From: Bathymodiolus brooksi
Lineage: Eukaryota; Mollusca; Bivalvia; Mytilida; Modiolidae
Assembly (NCBI GenBank): GCA_963680875.1
Contig: OY804583.1
Location: 35,143,331-35,207,330 of the forward strand
Length of the DNA stretch: 64,000 nucleotides
Reading direction: 5' to 3'
Of the stretch, positions 9,297 to 20,494 are shown one piece after another; position 1 is the stretch's first letter; every line of letters starts with the position of its first letter. The notes below the pieces were generated by a model. The model ran no database searches. It was not told where the DNA came from and saw only the letters and a list, made by a program, of their open reading frames with translations. A program made the translations under genes and the position numbers.

Positions 9297-11606
9297 ATGA
9301 TCAACTTTGTGCTTTCAAATCAAAAACATGACAGTAGAGTGATAACAAAATCTCCACCATCATCATGGAAAAACATAACATTATTAGCAATTGTACTTGC
9401 CAAAGACATCCAATTAAATCCAGGCCATCCAGTATACCCTTGTGGCTACTGTGAAATCCCAGTGACATGGGAACACAAGCGTGCTATCTGCTGTGACGAG
9501 TGCAGCATTTGGTACCATTCAGACTGTTTTGACTTAAATGCATCTGAGTTACATAACCTACAAAAAGACAACGTATCGTGGATCTGCTGTAAATGTGATC
9601 CACAAAATGCTGGAAGTTTTACATACCATCCATATGAACTAGAAACATCAAACCAATTTAGTGTCCTTGGCTCTGTTTCATCTGCAGCATCTATGTCAAC
9701 AATGCCATCAATAGACTCTTCTTTCAGTCCATCGGTATTTAGTAGTCCTAAATCAAGACACATAAGCACAAGTACAACCATGAGCAATGAATCCAAATCT
9801 AAACGATCAAAATCAGTTGGCGGAATCCAAAAGAAAGATCAAAACTTTAGAATATTAATAATGAACTGTCAAAGCATTAGGAATAAAAGATCTGAATTAC
9901 ATGAATGTGTCGAGTACACAAAACCAGATGCTATACTTGGATGTGAATCCTGGCTGTCTAAAGAACAAAAAAATGCTGAACCTTTACCAGATGGGTACAA
10001 TAAAAATGTCTTCCGAAAAGACAGAAACAAAAATGGTGGAGGCGTATTTATCGCATTACATGACAAATTCACTACTTCAACAGTAGAAAACAGTGAAAAT
10101 GATTGTGAACTTCAATGGGCAGAGATCCAAACTAAAAACAAATCCGTAATAATTGGTTCATACTACCAACCACCTAATTCAAATCTAGATGCACTCAACA
10201 ACCTTAAATCATCAATAGCAAACGTGAGTGAACATAGTAAAGACAAACCTATAATATTAGCAGGAGACTTTAATCTGCCACACATCGACTGGGAAAACAA
10301 CACAGTAAATACAGGGAGCAATCAAGTAAACCATCATCAAGAACTAATCGAAATTATTGAAGATTCTGGAATGGAACAACTACAACTAAAACCAAGTAGA
10401 GAAAATAATATCCTTGATCTTTTCCTGACGAACCAACCAAGCTTAATAAAATCCTGCAACACAATCCCAGGTATATCTGACCACAATATGATCATTGTAG
10501 ACACAGATCTCAAACCCAGATACAACAAACCTAAAAGAAGAGAAATCAACATATTTAAAAAAGCGAACTGGGATCAAATTAATACAGATATCATAGATCT
10601 AGGCACCAGAATCATACAAAGTAAGACCTCAGTAGAAAAAAAATGGACAGAACTTAAAAACGGAATAAACAACACACTCGGCCTAAATTTACCGACAAAA
10701 CTTGCACCAAATAGACACAATTTACCGTGGCTCTCAAATAAAGACAAGAAACACCAGTTATTCCAAAGAGCTAAGCAGAGAGAAAGAACAGAAGACTGGG
10801 ACAAATACAGGCTTCAAAAGCGTGCAACGCAAAAAACTGTAAGACAAGCTCACTGGAGTTATGTAAACAATGTACTTGAATCAGCACTTGAAGAAGGCAA
10901 CGGTAAACCATTTTGGAAGTACATTAAGTCAAAGCGCACAGACTATATCGGCGTTGCTGGAATAAAGAAAAATGGAATACTTCACCAAGACAGCAAATCA
11001 AGGACAGAACTGCTGAATGACCAATTCAAGTCGGTCTTCACAAAAGAAAATGCACAGGAACTGCTACCAGAAGTGAGTGAACCGAAATACACCAGCATTA
11101 GTGATATAAACATAGAGGTACATGGAGTTGTGAAGGTGTTAGCCAATCTAAACATAACTAAAGCAAATGGTCCGGATAACATCGCTAACAAGGTCCTAAA
11201 CGCGTGCGCTGAAGAATTTGCACCCGTAATGAGTCACATTTTCCAACTTAGCTTAACAACAGGCAAACTACCATCTGACTGGAGAAATGCAAACATAGCA
11301 CCGATATTTAAAAAAGGCGATAAACACACAACATCAAATTATCGACCAGTGTCATTAACATGTGTATGTTGCAAGCTTCTCGAACACATAATCTGCAGGC
11401 ATATACTTAAACATCTAGAAAACAACAGAATCCTAATATCTTTACAACATGGCTTCCGAAGCGATCATTCATGTGAATCCCAGCTAATTATAACAATGCA
11501 TGATATAATGAAATCATTTGATGCCAAGAAAGAGACGGACCTAGTTATTCTAGACTTCAGTAAACCATTTGACACTGTACCACACAAAAATTATTACACA
11601 AATTAA
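9297..11606 (+). pseudogene. LINE-1 polyprotein: 2A-like motif, PHD finger, endonuclease, RT N-part
   Basis: I take the first ATG at 9297; the frame is open from about 9270. Residue numbers count from 9270. A mildly hydrophobic start (LLAIVLA, 38-44) runs into KDIQLNPGHP, like a 2A ribosome-skipping site D(V/I)ExNPGP but with an H between G and P. A C4HC3 PHD finger follows: C58, C61, C75, C78, H83, C86, C106, C109. The endonuclease has NCQSI (~199), ESWL (E226), YYQPP, GDFN (D333) and SDHN (H405). RT fingers start near residue 620 (KANGPDNI, PIFKKGD, YRPVSL, DFSKPFDTVPHK). It ends early because one A is missing from an A-run near 11588. Confidence 0.85.
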
Positions 11607-11607
11607 A

Positions 11608-12210
11608 TAAGTATGGAATTAACGGGAAAATAAAAAAATGGATCGAAAATTTTCTTACACAACGTCAACAAAGAGCAATAGTCGAAGGAGAGTCTTCATC
11701 ATCATGCTCAGTAGAATCTGGAGTACCCCAAGGAACGTCCTTGGTTCTCTTCTTTTCTTGTGTCACATCAATGATCTTACACATAGTGTAAGATACCAGG
11801 TCAGACTCTTTGCAGACGACTGCTTACTATATAGATCGGTCAAAACACAACAGGACCAACAACAACTTCAAACCGACCTTCATTCACTAGAGAGATGGGC
11901 AACAAAATGGGGGATGCGTTTTAATGCCACCAAATGCTACATTATGTCTAATCACAGAAGTAGAAATCCACTAACTACACACTACATTCTCAACAATCAT
12001 ATTTTGGAACATGTGCAGGAAAATCCGTACCTTGGTGTTATCATCAATGAAAACTTAAAATGGTCAACATATATTAATAAAATCTGTAATAAAGCCAATT
12101 CCACCCTTGGATTCATCAGAAGGAACCTCAAACATTGCAACCGAAAATTCAAAGAAACAGCCTATATCTCCTTAGTGCGCTCGCTGTTCGACTATTCAAG
12201 TACAGTGTAG
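11608..12210 (+). pseudogene. LINE-1 RT palm and thumb
   Basis: Continues the RT. Up to about 11740 the proper frame gives KKWIENFLTQRQQRA and ESGVPQGTS; a missing G near 11742 then shifts the frame to GSLLFLCHINDL and RLFADDCLLY, the RT catalytic box (F-ADD). Further blocks are NATKCYIM and YLGVIINENLKWS, both standard after the palm. The frame closes at 12208-12210, where TAG replaces an expected TGG. Confidence 0.85.
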
Positions 12211-12610
12211 GACCCACACCTACAAAAAGGACATTGACCGCATAGAGAACGTACAGCGCAGGGCAGCCAGATTCATCTATAGTGACTACAAACGAACCAG
12301 TAGCGTCACCGTAATGATGAACGAACTCGGCTGGAAGCCACTAAATGAAAGGAGAACAGAACAAAGGCTTGTCCTTCTTTTCGAAATAGTCAATGACCTG
12401 GTTGCCATACCCGCTGATAATAATATTGAATATAACCAACGTCCATCAAGAACATCCAACAGTAAACAAATCAAAGTACTTTCAGCCACCACAGAGATAT
12501 ATAAACATTCTTTCTTCCCAAGAACTGTGAAAGATTGGAACACGCTAACAGAAAGTGCCGTGAGCAGCAAAACTGTAAACGGCTTCAAAGCTGCAATTTC
12601 GCGCGACTAA
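12211..12610 (+). pseudogene. LINE-1 C-terminal domain
   Basis: After a frameshift next to the premature TAG, the protein resumes as IDRIENVQRRAARFIYSDY, MNELGWKPLNERR and FFPRTVKDWNTL, ending AAISRD before TAA at 12608-12610. The order Q-R-AARF then GW-x-L-x-xRR then FFPRT-xxWN is the usual LINE C-terminal layout. A related but separate copy of this region lies at 34464-34815. Confidence 0.85.
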
Positions 12611-12727
12611 CAAGAACCTAGTGCGCAAACACACTCCTGGATAACTTTTGCTCAGTGACTGAGTTAACTTCCAGTATAATACAGATACAGAGAGACAGAT
12701 ACACTCATACAAGCCTATAATCAATAC

Positions 12728-12894
12728 GGCGTGGGTTCGCGCCCAGCTTTATTAATTACAAAAAAGGGGGCACTCGACTCGCAGCCGCAAGTGATACATT
12801 TTACCAGTTGCTTGCCCATGGTTGGTGGTTCTCTCCGGGAACTCCGGCTTCTTCCATCACTAAAACTGGTCGCCATGAAATAGCTGAAATATGT
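12728..12894 (+). mobile_element. SINE, variant form
   Basis: Has GTGGGTTCGCGCCCA (B-box-like), TCGACTCGCAGCCGCAAG, then GGTTCTCTCCGGGAACTCCG and GAAATAGCTGAAATAT. The 3' half is related to SINE-M but the head differs. TCGACTCGCAGCCGCAAG also occurs inverted at 61754-61771, marking a second fragment of this variant family. It begins right at the LINE-1 3' end. Confidence 0.6.
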
Positions 12895-13400
12895 TTATAG
12901 ACATAATTTTTTATGATAAATTTGATGTTTTATAAGATGTTGTATTTACACAAAATTGTAGGTGACGACAAGTGAAATAAGACAAAAAGTCACTACGACA
13001 GACAAAATGATAATATTTCACATTATTTCCACAAAGTCCCTGTGTTGTTTACTTCATGTAATTAACAATAAACGTGAGAGACAAGCGAAGCAATCGGGAA
13101 ATCCATAGACGTAAGTCAGGTCACGTATCACCATGAAATTGTCAGATTGGTCAGATTTAGTCAGACATTTGTCACGAGTATTGGTCAGATCTTGATCTTT
13201 CATATTTGGTGGTCTATAAACAAATAAGATTGATTATTTAGTCTCTCTTAGTGTAAATATGTTTTATTAATCAATATATATGAATAGTTCAACAATTTAA
13301 ATACAACAATAGTAATGACTATGAATTAATTAAGAGGATTCGGAAACAAGTTATTAGACTTATATAAATCCGTATCCCAAGTTTAATTAAATTTACTTTT
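12895..13400. other. No gene recognised
   Basis: AT-rich sequence with short local repeats (GGTCAGAT at 13148-13192 several times). I see no coding frame or recognisable element. The right part may be the 3' end of the minus-strand LINE. Confidence 0.5.
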
Positions 13401-13511
13401 AATAATCTCAGAAGTTAGATTAGGTTGTAAGGATCAGTGAAATGATAATTATATTTTACACCATAGGGGATGAATTGTGCAGGAAAGTGAAAGAGGTTGG
13501 TGAATTGTGAA

Positions 13512-14315
13512 TTACGGGGTAAATCGTTTACTACTTAAAATGAACTTGTGTACTGACAAGAAGATTTCTGTGTTCTTGTTAATTGTTAACTCATTAGATC
13601 CTACCAATAGAAGTTCAGTGGACAAGGGAATAGGAAGGTTAAGGGCAAATATGTGGCGTTGTCTAGGTATGTTATAGTGAGGACAGTTGAGAAGATAATG
13701 AGTAGGAGTCTCTATAGCACCACATGTACAATGCGGTGAATTTACAATATTTTTCCGAAATATATCGGAATTAAGAGCACTACACCCCATACGTATTCTA
13801 GCGTGAACAATCTGTCCTAAACTGCTACCGACGTAAAAATATGTGGGTTTATCATATATAATATTAAGTTTCAGTCGCGATTTGAATACATTAATAGAAG
13901 GACAGTGTTTGTGCTATCCGGAAGAAGATTCCAAGACCGTACTGTCTGAGGTAAAATAATAATGTGCATATAAAGTGGTTCGAGCTCTGACAGGCGGGAT
14001 TAACGTTGAATGTCTTGTATTGTGATCGTGAATATTTCGGAGGGTGTTAGGGACAAGACTACTCAAATACCCCGGGGTTAAGCCGTTATTCATTTTATAA
14101 AAATATGTCAATCTATGTTTTTCCCTTCTGTCTTTCAAATATTCCCACCCGGTTTCTGCATATAACTTTGAAAGGGATACCAGGCGGGTACCCCGGGTAA
14201 CAACCCTGGCAGCCTCTGCTTGTACGCTTTCTAATTTATTCGTAAGGTAAACAGTTTTACAGTCCCAAACTACATCCCCATATTCTAATAAAGGCCGAAT
14301 GAATGTCAAATACAT
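13512..14315 (-). pseudogene. LINE-2 C-terminal region with zinc knuckle
   Basis: The first part (14315-13914) has TFIRPLLEYGDVVWD, ESVQAEAARVVTRGT and AETGWEYLKDRREKHRLT. After a frameshift near 13915 the second part (13790-13512) gives HCTCGAIETPTHYLLNCP, a C-x-C ... H-x4-C knuckle, and ends SSKRFTP. It aligns block by block with the C-terminal part of the LINE at 48.3-49.15 kb. Confidence 0.85.
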
Positions 14316-14319
14316 TTTT

Positions 14320-14780
14320 TCAAGGGTTCTTCGATATAAAAATTAATTTAAATTTTCTCATAATGTTGACTCTGGTAAAGGCTTTCTTGGTAATCAGGTC
14401 TACGTGCTTACCCCAATTTCCATCATTAGATATGGTAAGGCCTAAATGTTTATGTTCAGATACCATGTTAATGATCTTATTATCCATCATGAGTGGTGGA
14501 TGAAGTGGGCGGTTAGATTTCCTAGATACGATCATACTTTCTGTTTTATCAGGGTTAAATTTAACCAGCCACTTCATAGACCAGTCATGAATTTTCGCCA
14601 AGTCCGTATTCAAAGTCTCAGCAGCATCCACATGAACGTCAACAATCATATAAAGACTAGTATCATCTGCAAATAACTTTATTGACGAATTTATGTCTGC
14701 TACTATATCGTTAATATAAATTTTAAAAAAGAACAGAGGGTCCAGAATTGATCCCTGAGGGTCACCCGCACAAACATTCG
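14320..14780 (-). pseudogene. LINE-2 RT active-site segment
   Basis: The minus frame reads IYINDIV, then KLFADDTSLYMIVD (RT catalytic F-ADD), WLVKFNPDKTESMI and EHKHLGLTISNDGNW, the usual palm-to-thumb motifs. The frame stops at 14320 and the protein resumes in another frame at 14315. Confidence 0.85.
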
Positions 14781-15764
14781 CCAGTCAGAGCAACAACCGT
14801 TTATAGCAACCCTTTGTTTTCTATCCAATAAATAATTTTCAATCCAAGACAATAACGGCCCGTGAATGCCAATCGATTTTAATTTAGTCAACAATCCCTT
14901 ATGCCAAATCCGATCGAACGCTTTGCTAGCGTCGCAAAAGACTACTCTAACTTCCTTTCCGTCGTCAAGTGCCTTACCGAATTCGTTCGTTATATATAAA
15001 AGCTGATTAATCGTAGGGTCGCCAGGAGTAAAACCAGATTGATTAGACGATATAATCCTATTTTCTAAAAGAAAATTGTAGATGTGCTTGTAGACACAGC
15101 GTTCCATAACTTTACCGACTATGCTAATGAGTGATATCGGGCGATAATTTTTCAATATACCAGGACTATCTTTTTTAAATACCGGAGTGACATTAGCCAA
15201 TTTCCATTCGGATGGAAAAGAAGACAATGACAGTGATATGTTGAATAATTTACACAGCGGATACTTTAATATCGGTGCGGCTTCGCGCAAAAGTCGTGGA
15301 TTAATACAGTCTGGACCGGTCGCTTTGCTAGTATCTAAAATTTTCAGTATATCCTTTACTTCCGTTTCGGTAATGAGAATCTGTCGTAGTCCGTCAGTCT
15401 GTAATTCAGTTAGGTCGGGAGGTGTGTGGTCACTATCGTCCAGTGTTGATTGTTCACAGAAGAACTTGTTGAACAATTCAGATTTTTCTATGTCATCAAA
15501 TACAAGATTACCATTATGTTCAATCGGGGGTATAGTTCGGCTGCAGTCATTGTTTCCTGTTAAGCTTTTGACTAAGGTCCACCAGTTTTTACTGCCAGCC
15601 TTTTCTAATCTTATATTCTCAGAAACCTTAGAATAATGCGCTATTTTTGCATTAGAGACTAGGTTATTACACTTATTTCGGGCAATACGGAATCGTTCCC
15701 AATGACCTGGTAAGTTTGACCTTTTTTGCTCTTTTATGGAGTCTATTCTTTCGACGTATAACAC
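14703..15764 (-). pseudogene. LINE-2 RT, fingers and first palm part
   Basis: 353 codons open. Shows KNWWTLVKSLTG, NKFFCEQS, TSKATGPDCINPRLL, FPSEWKLANVTPVFKKDSP, NYRPISLISIVGKVMERCVY, NQSGFTPGD, VFCDASKAFDRIWHKGL and LLDRKQRVAINGCCSDW. These are RT blocks 0-3 in order. The frame is lost near 14780; the shifted frame continues GDPQGSIL, the block before the active site. Confidence 0.85.
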
Positions 15765-15783
15765 GCTTGATACTGCTTGTTGA

Positions 15784-16510
15784 TCACGGAGGGTTGTCTT
15801 TCCTTACAGTTATTACCCTGTTGGGAATGTTGGTATTTGCAGCATCAATTAAGGCACGTGTTATGTTACTGGTAGATATATCGATATCATCGTTTACGAG
15901 TAAAGAGTCCACAAGAGACAACTGTTGTCTATAAGACTCAAAGTCACCCCCGTCGAACATAACAACTTTCCGCTTATATGATGAATGGGATTTGATTGGA
16001 TGATTCAATACTCCTATAGTGGGCATATGATAGCGAGTCTGGTCCAACAAGGGTGGGCCAACCTCAGAGTATAATATACTATGGGGATTATTTACTAACA
16101 CTAGGTCTAACAGGGACGAACTACGTTCAGTTACATATGTAGGTTCAGTGATTAGCTGATGAAAATTGAATTGTGCTAGTAAATTATCAGTTTTGGTAGT
16201 ATTATTACCAAACTGATTTATGTTAAAGTCACCTGTGATAATGATATCATGGTTACTATTCAATGCGAGATCTATAGACTGTTCAAGTTCTTCCCAAATC
16301 TGCTGACCACTATTCGGAGGAATATAAAACATTCCATATAGGTATTTCTTATTATTAATCTTGATTTCAAGCTAAATACACTCAACAGAAACAACCTGCA
16401 GGTCTAATCTTGTAACACAATTAATTTCGTCCTTGACAAAGACAACAACACCCCCTCCTAAACGGTCTACCCTGTCTCTCCGATAAGGAGGCTTGTAGCC
16501 TGGTAACTTG
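15784..16510 (-). pseudogene. LINE-2 endonuclease domain
   Basis: Minus-strand frames give LPGYKPPYRRDRVDRLGGGV (GGG loop), then after a TAG stop FYIPPNSG, DIIITGDFNINQFG (catalytic GDFN), EPTYVTERSSSLLDLVLVNN and a final part where the usual SDH is DQTRYH, a likely loss of the catalytic SDH. An in-frame TAG at about 16373, a frameshift near 16345 and a TGG-to-TGA change at the end (15784) break it. Confidence 0.8.
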
Positions 16511-16799
16511 AGGCTGTCAGTGGAAATATCTGGTCTGTCTTAGACAATTCAACTCGAGCTCTTCCCATCGACGAGCTAGTATATACGATCTAATATAGGA
16601 TATTACTCCGCCACCGTCAGTGCTTCTGTCTCATCTTCCAAGTTTGTAACCAGAGACTTCAAACAGATTGTAAATATATGTATCGTCCATTTTGTTTTCA
16701 GAAAACTAACTGTTCGTTCAGTAAATCATGTATTTCAAAAAATGTTGGCTTTATGGACGTGTGATACTATAAACTTTCAAGGGAATATGATATGTATGT

Positions 16800-17010
16800 T
16801 GAATTTACAACTATATGTGCAATCAGTGAGTTGTGAGTTCGATTCCCGCACACGGGGAAGTGTATTCGATGCAATATTGCATGATCAAGTTTGTCAGCTA
16901 CTTGCGATATGCTTATGGTTTTCTCCGGGTACTCCAATTTCCCCCACTTCTAAAATAGAACGCCACGGTATAGCTGAAATATTGTTGAAAGTGGTATTAA
17001 ACGCCATAAC
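16800..17010 (+). mobile_element. SINE-M copy
   Basis: Contains GAATTTACAACTATATGTGC, B box GAGTTCGATTCCC, GGTTTTCTCCGGGTACTCC and the 3' end TGAAATATTGTTGAAAGTGG. Diverged in the middle; the first ~40 bases of the head are missing. Confidence 0.8.
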
Positions 17011-17304
17011 CAAATACTCCATTCTTGAAAGAGGTTAATTTCACTGTATGTTGAACCATCTAAAGAGAGAGAACTCGAATTTATTTCATCAACAGGAGTA
17101 CTAGTGTCGTTGGTATAGGAATTGGACAATCTGCAGTTTTTATAAAATCAATTCTCGTTTGAGCTAGATAATATATCGTATTTTGATTTTAATATGTTAA
17201 TACATTTTATGTAATGCCACAATATTCATTCGTCACAAAGAATTCCATTTTGTTTTTCCTCACGTATTTCTTGCCTACACCACATTGAAACTTTGGAATA
17301 GGAC

Positions 17305-17447
17305 TATGGTATTTAACGCCACTTTAAAACAATATTGCAGTTATATAGCGGCGATCAGTTTTATTGGAAAGAAACCGCAGTACCCGCAGAAAACTATCGA
17401 CCTGCCGCAAGTCATTGAACAAAAATTATCACATAAGGTTGTATGGA
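17305..17447 (-). mobile_element. SINE-M copy, 3' part
   Basis: Minus-strand copy of the SINE-M middle and 3' end (inverse of GGTATTTAACGCCACTTT and CCGACCTGCCGCAAGTCA). The tRNA-like head is absent. Confidence 0.8.
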
Positions 17448-18000
17448 GTAATCTTATGTAGAAATTATTTATCTTTGTGTTGAAGTTATTGTTATGTTAC
17501 ATTTATTGAACAAAAAGGTGTGTGTATCATCAGATATTTTGGTAAGCCATGTGACGAGTTCTAAGAGAGAATTGATTTGAAATGAGTGTTTTATTTAATT
17601 CATCTTTATTGATATTTACAATAATTAAAACAATCTTAAGTACATTTTTTTTTACTGTTTCTGACTTTTACAAGAATCTTGTAAAATGGGCGTTGACAGA
17701 GATAGAGTCTAGCGTAGCAGGAACGATAACTCTGGATAGAGAATGCCCTCTAGGTGTACGGCTGTTGACAATAGAAAAGTCGAGAAAGCATGATACAAAA
17801 TTATTGATCTATTTAAACTGTTTTTTTATATTTTGGGGGATAGGCCTAATTACTAATTACGTAGTTTAGAAAATCACCTCTCAAACCAAATATTGGCAAT
17901 TAGGATTTTTTAAACCGTAATGGACAATTGATAGTCTTACTTAATTAGCTTAAGCATATTTTTATTAATTAATAAATATTGCACAATAAGACAAACTCCA
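17448..18000. other. No gene recognised
   Basis: A frame of 95 codons at 17582-17869 is open, but it has no domain I recognise and its leucine/isoleucine-rich ends follow from base composition. No repeats of note. Confidence 0.4.
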
Positions 18001-18001
18001 A

Positions 18002-18045
18002 AGTAGTATATGTGTACAGCTCAGTTAGTATTTGTGAAGGATCCA
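18002..18045 (+). mobile_element. Terminus related to the giant foldback element
   Basis: AGTAGTATATG, then ACAGCTCAGTTA and TATTTGTGAAGGATC, is closely similar to the two outer ends of the 42140-53870 element (42140-42181 and, inverted, 53828-53870). Here the terminus leads directly into a different minisatellite. No matching inverted end is found nearby. Confidence 0.65.
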
Positions 18046-18064
18046 TGTGGAGGAAAATGAAAAA

Positions 18065-18560
18065 CCGCATAGCACATTGCCAGCTGAAATACACTGGTTG
18101 TGGTACCGTATGACATATTGCTAGGTTGCACTGGTCGTGGTAGCGCATGGCACAATGACAGGTGAAAGGCACTGGTTGTGGTACCGTATAACACATTGCC
18201 AGGTGAAATACACTGGTTGTGGTACCGTAAGATATATTGCTAGGTTGCACTGGTCGTGGTACCGCATGACACATTGCCAGGTGAAAGGCACTGGTCGTGG
18301 TACCGCATAACACATTGCCAGGTGAAATACACTGGTTGTGGTATCGTATGACACATTGCCAGGTGAAATTCACTGGTTGTGATACCGTATGACATATTGC
18401 TAGGTTGCACTGGTCGTGGTAGCGCATGACACAATGTCAGGTGAAATACACTGGTTGTGGTACCGTATAACACATTGTCAGGTGAAATACACTGCTTGTG
18501 GTATCACATGACACATTGCTATGTTGCACTGGTCGTGGTACCGTATGACACATTTTAACA
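18065..18560. repeat. 37/41-bp minisatellite with trimeric order
   Basis: Units share CACTGGT(T/C)GTGGTACCG and differ in the link: CAGGTGAAATA for 41-bp units and CTAGGTTG for 37-bp units. Start-to-start distances from 18092 are 37, 41, 41, 37, 41, 41, 41, 37, 41, 41, 37. A 119-bp trimer is therefore the usual higher-order unit, with one extra 41-bp copy. The minus strand is open in several frames because the unit lacks stops; I do not regard this as coding. Confidence 0.9.
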
Positions 18561-18569
18561 CATGACCAC

Positions 18570-19900
18570 GTTGGTAACGAATACGAAATCTTCACAAATT
18601 CAGAAACAATAAATGTATTCGACAACATTTATGCTTTTGTGTCGATCGGAAATGCAGGATTACTTACTTCTATGTGACTATTAACCCCTTTAGATTAAAC
18701 GTGACATTGTTGTTCTTTGTGTGGTCTCTTACAACGATTTTGTTCAATTTTGTGTCGATCGATAATAAAGATGGCCACCATATCGAGGGAATATGTTAAT
18801 TTACTTCCTCCTTGGTATTTCAAAATTACCTTAAGCTATATCATACATGTACTTGTACTTTACCAAGGTGACGTTTGCGTATGCCGATTTGAAATTGTCA
18901 CAAATCAAGGACCAATTAAGTTAAAACAAGTTATAACATGGCGATGTATTCAATAACAGAAATATATTTCAATTAAGAAAAAATACAAAATTGTATGTTC
19001 AATTAGACAAATTTTGTGAGAAAGGTCGAATTCTTTGTTTCTACTTGTCGACCAACTGAACGAAATCTTCCTTTAAACTGCCATATTGCATGTTTCGTCT
19101 TCAAGAGCAAATTGATATGGCCTTATTTCAGTTACAAGGTTCCTGACCTCGGAGTCTATTCAAAGGAGATACTTACATGATAATGAAATAAATATAAAAT
19201 TACCCGGGGTTGGTTAAATGCGTTAATCATGCAACATCGAGACAACTATTTTGTACTTTATTTACCTCGTTATAAAGAAACCGGTCTTACAAGATGGTGT
19301 TTCTTCCTTGTGTACATGTTTTTATATCTTATAAATCCTTGTCTCGGATAATACTTATACTATAAACTATTGTTATCTGATTGAATATCTAGGGTTTAAT
19401 AAAAACTATATTTTTACCCCAAACATGTCTAATAACTTTGTTTTGTGATTATATTTTTTTTTACTCATTCGGAATCTAGTATTACAACTTTTGTCTGACA
19501 GTTCATGAACCCTAGATTAGACATATGTCCCAATGTAACTCATGTTGTGAATTAAATTTGGCATAAATCAACGTTAAAAGCTTGTATGTACGATATTAAC
19601 AAATTGAAGTTGCAATACATTGACTGGCATGTTCAGCAATTACAGGTTCGATTTCTTCTACTTCTTTTTTTGGGGGGGGGTGCTCTTTTCGTTTTTTTTC
19701 ATGGCCCTTCATTATGATCAATATTAGTTACATTAAATGGCTCCATATACACTTGAATCTTCTCAAGCTACAATTGACCATTGAACAAACACTTTCCAAC
19801 CATATACATAGTCAGCCAACAACACATCTTACGAGACATATACCGCGGGTATAATAGTTTCCGATTCATATTATGTGAACAAATTTTCTCGGACACAATT
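18570..19900. other. No gene recognised
   Basis: AT-rich, with a G-run (GGGGGGGGGG) near 19671-19680. No coding frame with a recognisable domain. A 79-codon frame at 18717-18956 has no features. Confidence 0.45.
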
Positions 19901-19902
19901 GC

Positions 19903-20172
19903 CAGAGGCGTAGTGGCGGATCGGAAAGTGGGTGCAAACTTCATGAGGTGACGGGAAAATTGAGGGGTAAGCTTTAAAACTTTCAAAACTGAAAAGCAAA
20001 AAAAAGGTCTTTCGGCTTCAAACACCCTTAATTACCTATTGATTTCGTAGCAATATTTGGCTGAATGCTACAAATTCAGCTTTTTCTAAATCTTTGCGCA
20101 AAAATGTGGGAGGGCAGAAACACTTTTTGAAAGAGGGTATGTGCCCACCCCCCTTGTTTTTGCCCCCTGCTC
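19903..20172. mobile_element. Short DNA-transposon remnant (CAGAGGCGTAG end)
   Basis: Begins CAGAGGCGTAGTGGCGGATC, then an AAGTGGGTG-type start, TTTCAAAACTGAAAAGCAAA and TTCAGCTTTTTCTAAATCTT. The same word order occurs at 29286-29572, where the far end reads CCTCCTACGCCTCTG, the inverse of the same terminus. This supports a family of about 270-bp non-autonomous elements. The right end here is degraded. Confidence 0.55.
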
Positions 20173-20349
20173 CTGCTTGGGTTAATATTTAAGCGACATT
20201 TGGCAAAAATAACCTGTCCTGGACATTACAGATATACAAATGTGGTAGATATACATTTGTAGTTTATTATTATTATACATGTAATATTATATGTGGATGA
20301 GAGAGGTGAATCATGTAAAATGATTTATGGTAGCTTTTTGCTCAAACTA

Positions 20350-20490
20350 CTCGATACTACATTATGTGATAAAGTTTGTCCGTGATTTGTGACAGGTCGG
20401 TGGTTTCCTCCGGGTACTCCGGTTTCCTCTACCAATAAAACTGACCGCGCGATATAGCTGAAATATTGTTGAAAGTGGCGTTAAAGACCA
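20350..20490 (+). mobile_element. SINE-M copy, 3' two-thirds
   Basis: Has CATTATGTGATAAAGTTTGT, CCTCCGGGTACTCCGGTTTC and TGTTGAAAGTGGCGTTAAAG. The head is missing. Confidence 0.85.
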
Positions 20491-20494
20491 TCTT

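Larger units (their letters stand above)
9260..12766 (+). mobile_element. LINE with PHD finger, near full length (LINE-1 of this window)
   Basis: An APE-type non-LTR retrotransposon of the broad CR1/Jockey kind. In order: short hydrophobic start with a 2A-like motif, PHD finger, endonuclease, RT, and a C-terminal region without the CCHC knuckle seen in other LINEs here. Coding runs 9297-12610 but is broken by two single-base deletions, a TGG-to-TAG change and a further frameshift. After the last stop there is about 150 bp of 3' sequence ending near an A-run at 12766, directly against a SINE. No target duplication is identified. Confidence 0.85.
13400..16640 (-). mobile_element. LINE on the minus strand (LINE-2 of this window)
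   Basis: A CR1/Jockey-type LINE reading leftwards: endonuclease (16550-15784), RT (15764-14320), C-terminal region and zinc knuckle (14315-13512). It is the same general type as the LINE at 45.57-49.37 kb. The start of the endonuclease is damaged and no upstream PHD part is seen, so the copy is probably 5'-truncated near 16640. At least five breaks interrupt the frame. Confidence 0.8.

Noticed and set aside
17582..17869. 95-codon plus-strand frame as a small membrane protein
   Set aside because: Hydrophobic ends reflect T-rich sequence; no homologue recognised, no supporting start or splice signals.
17969..18628. Several minus-strand frames of 63-152 codons
   Set aside because: All are translations of the 37/41-bp minisatellite; frames shift at each unit.
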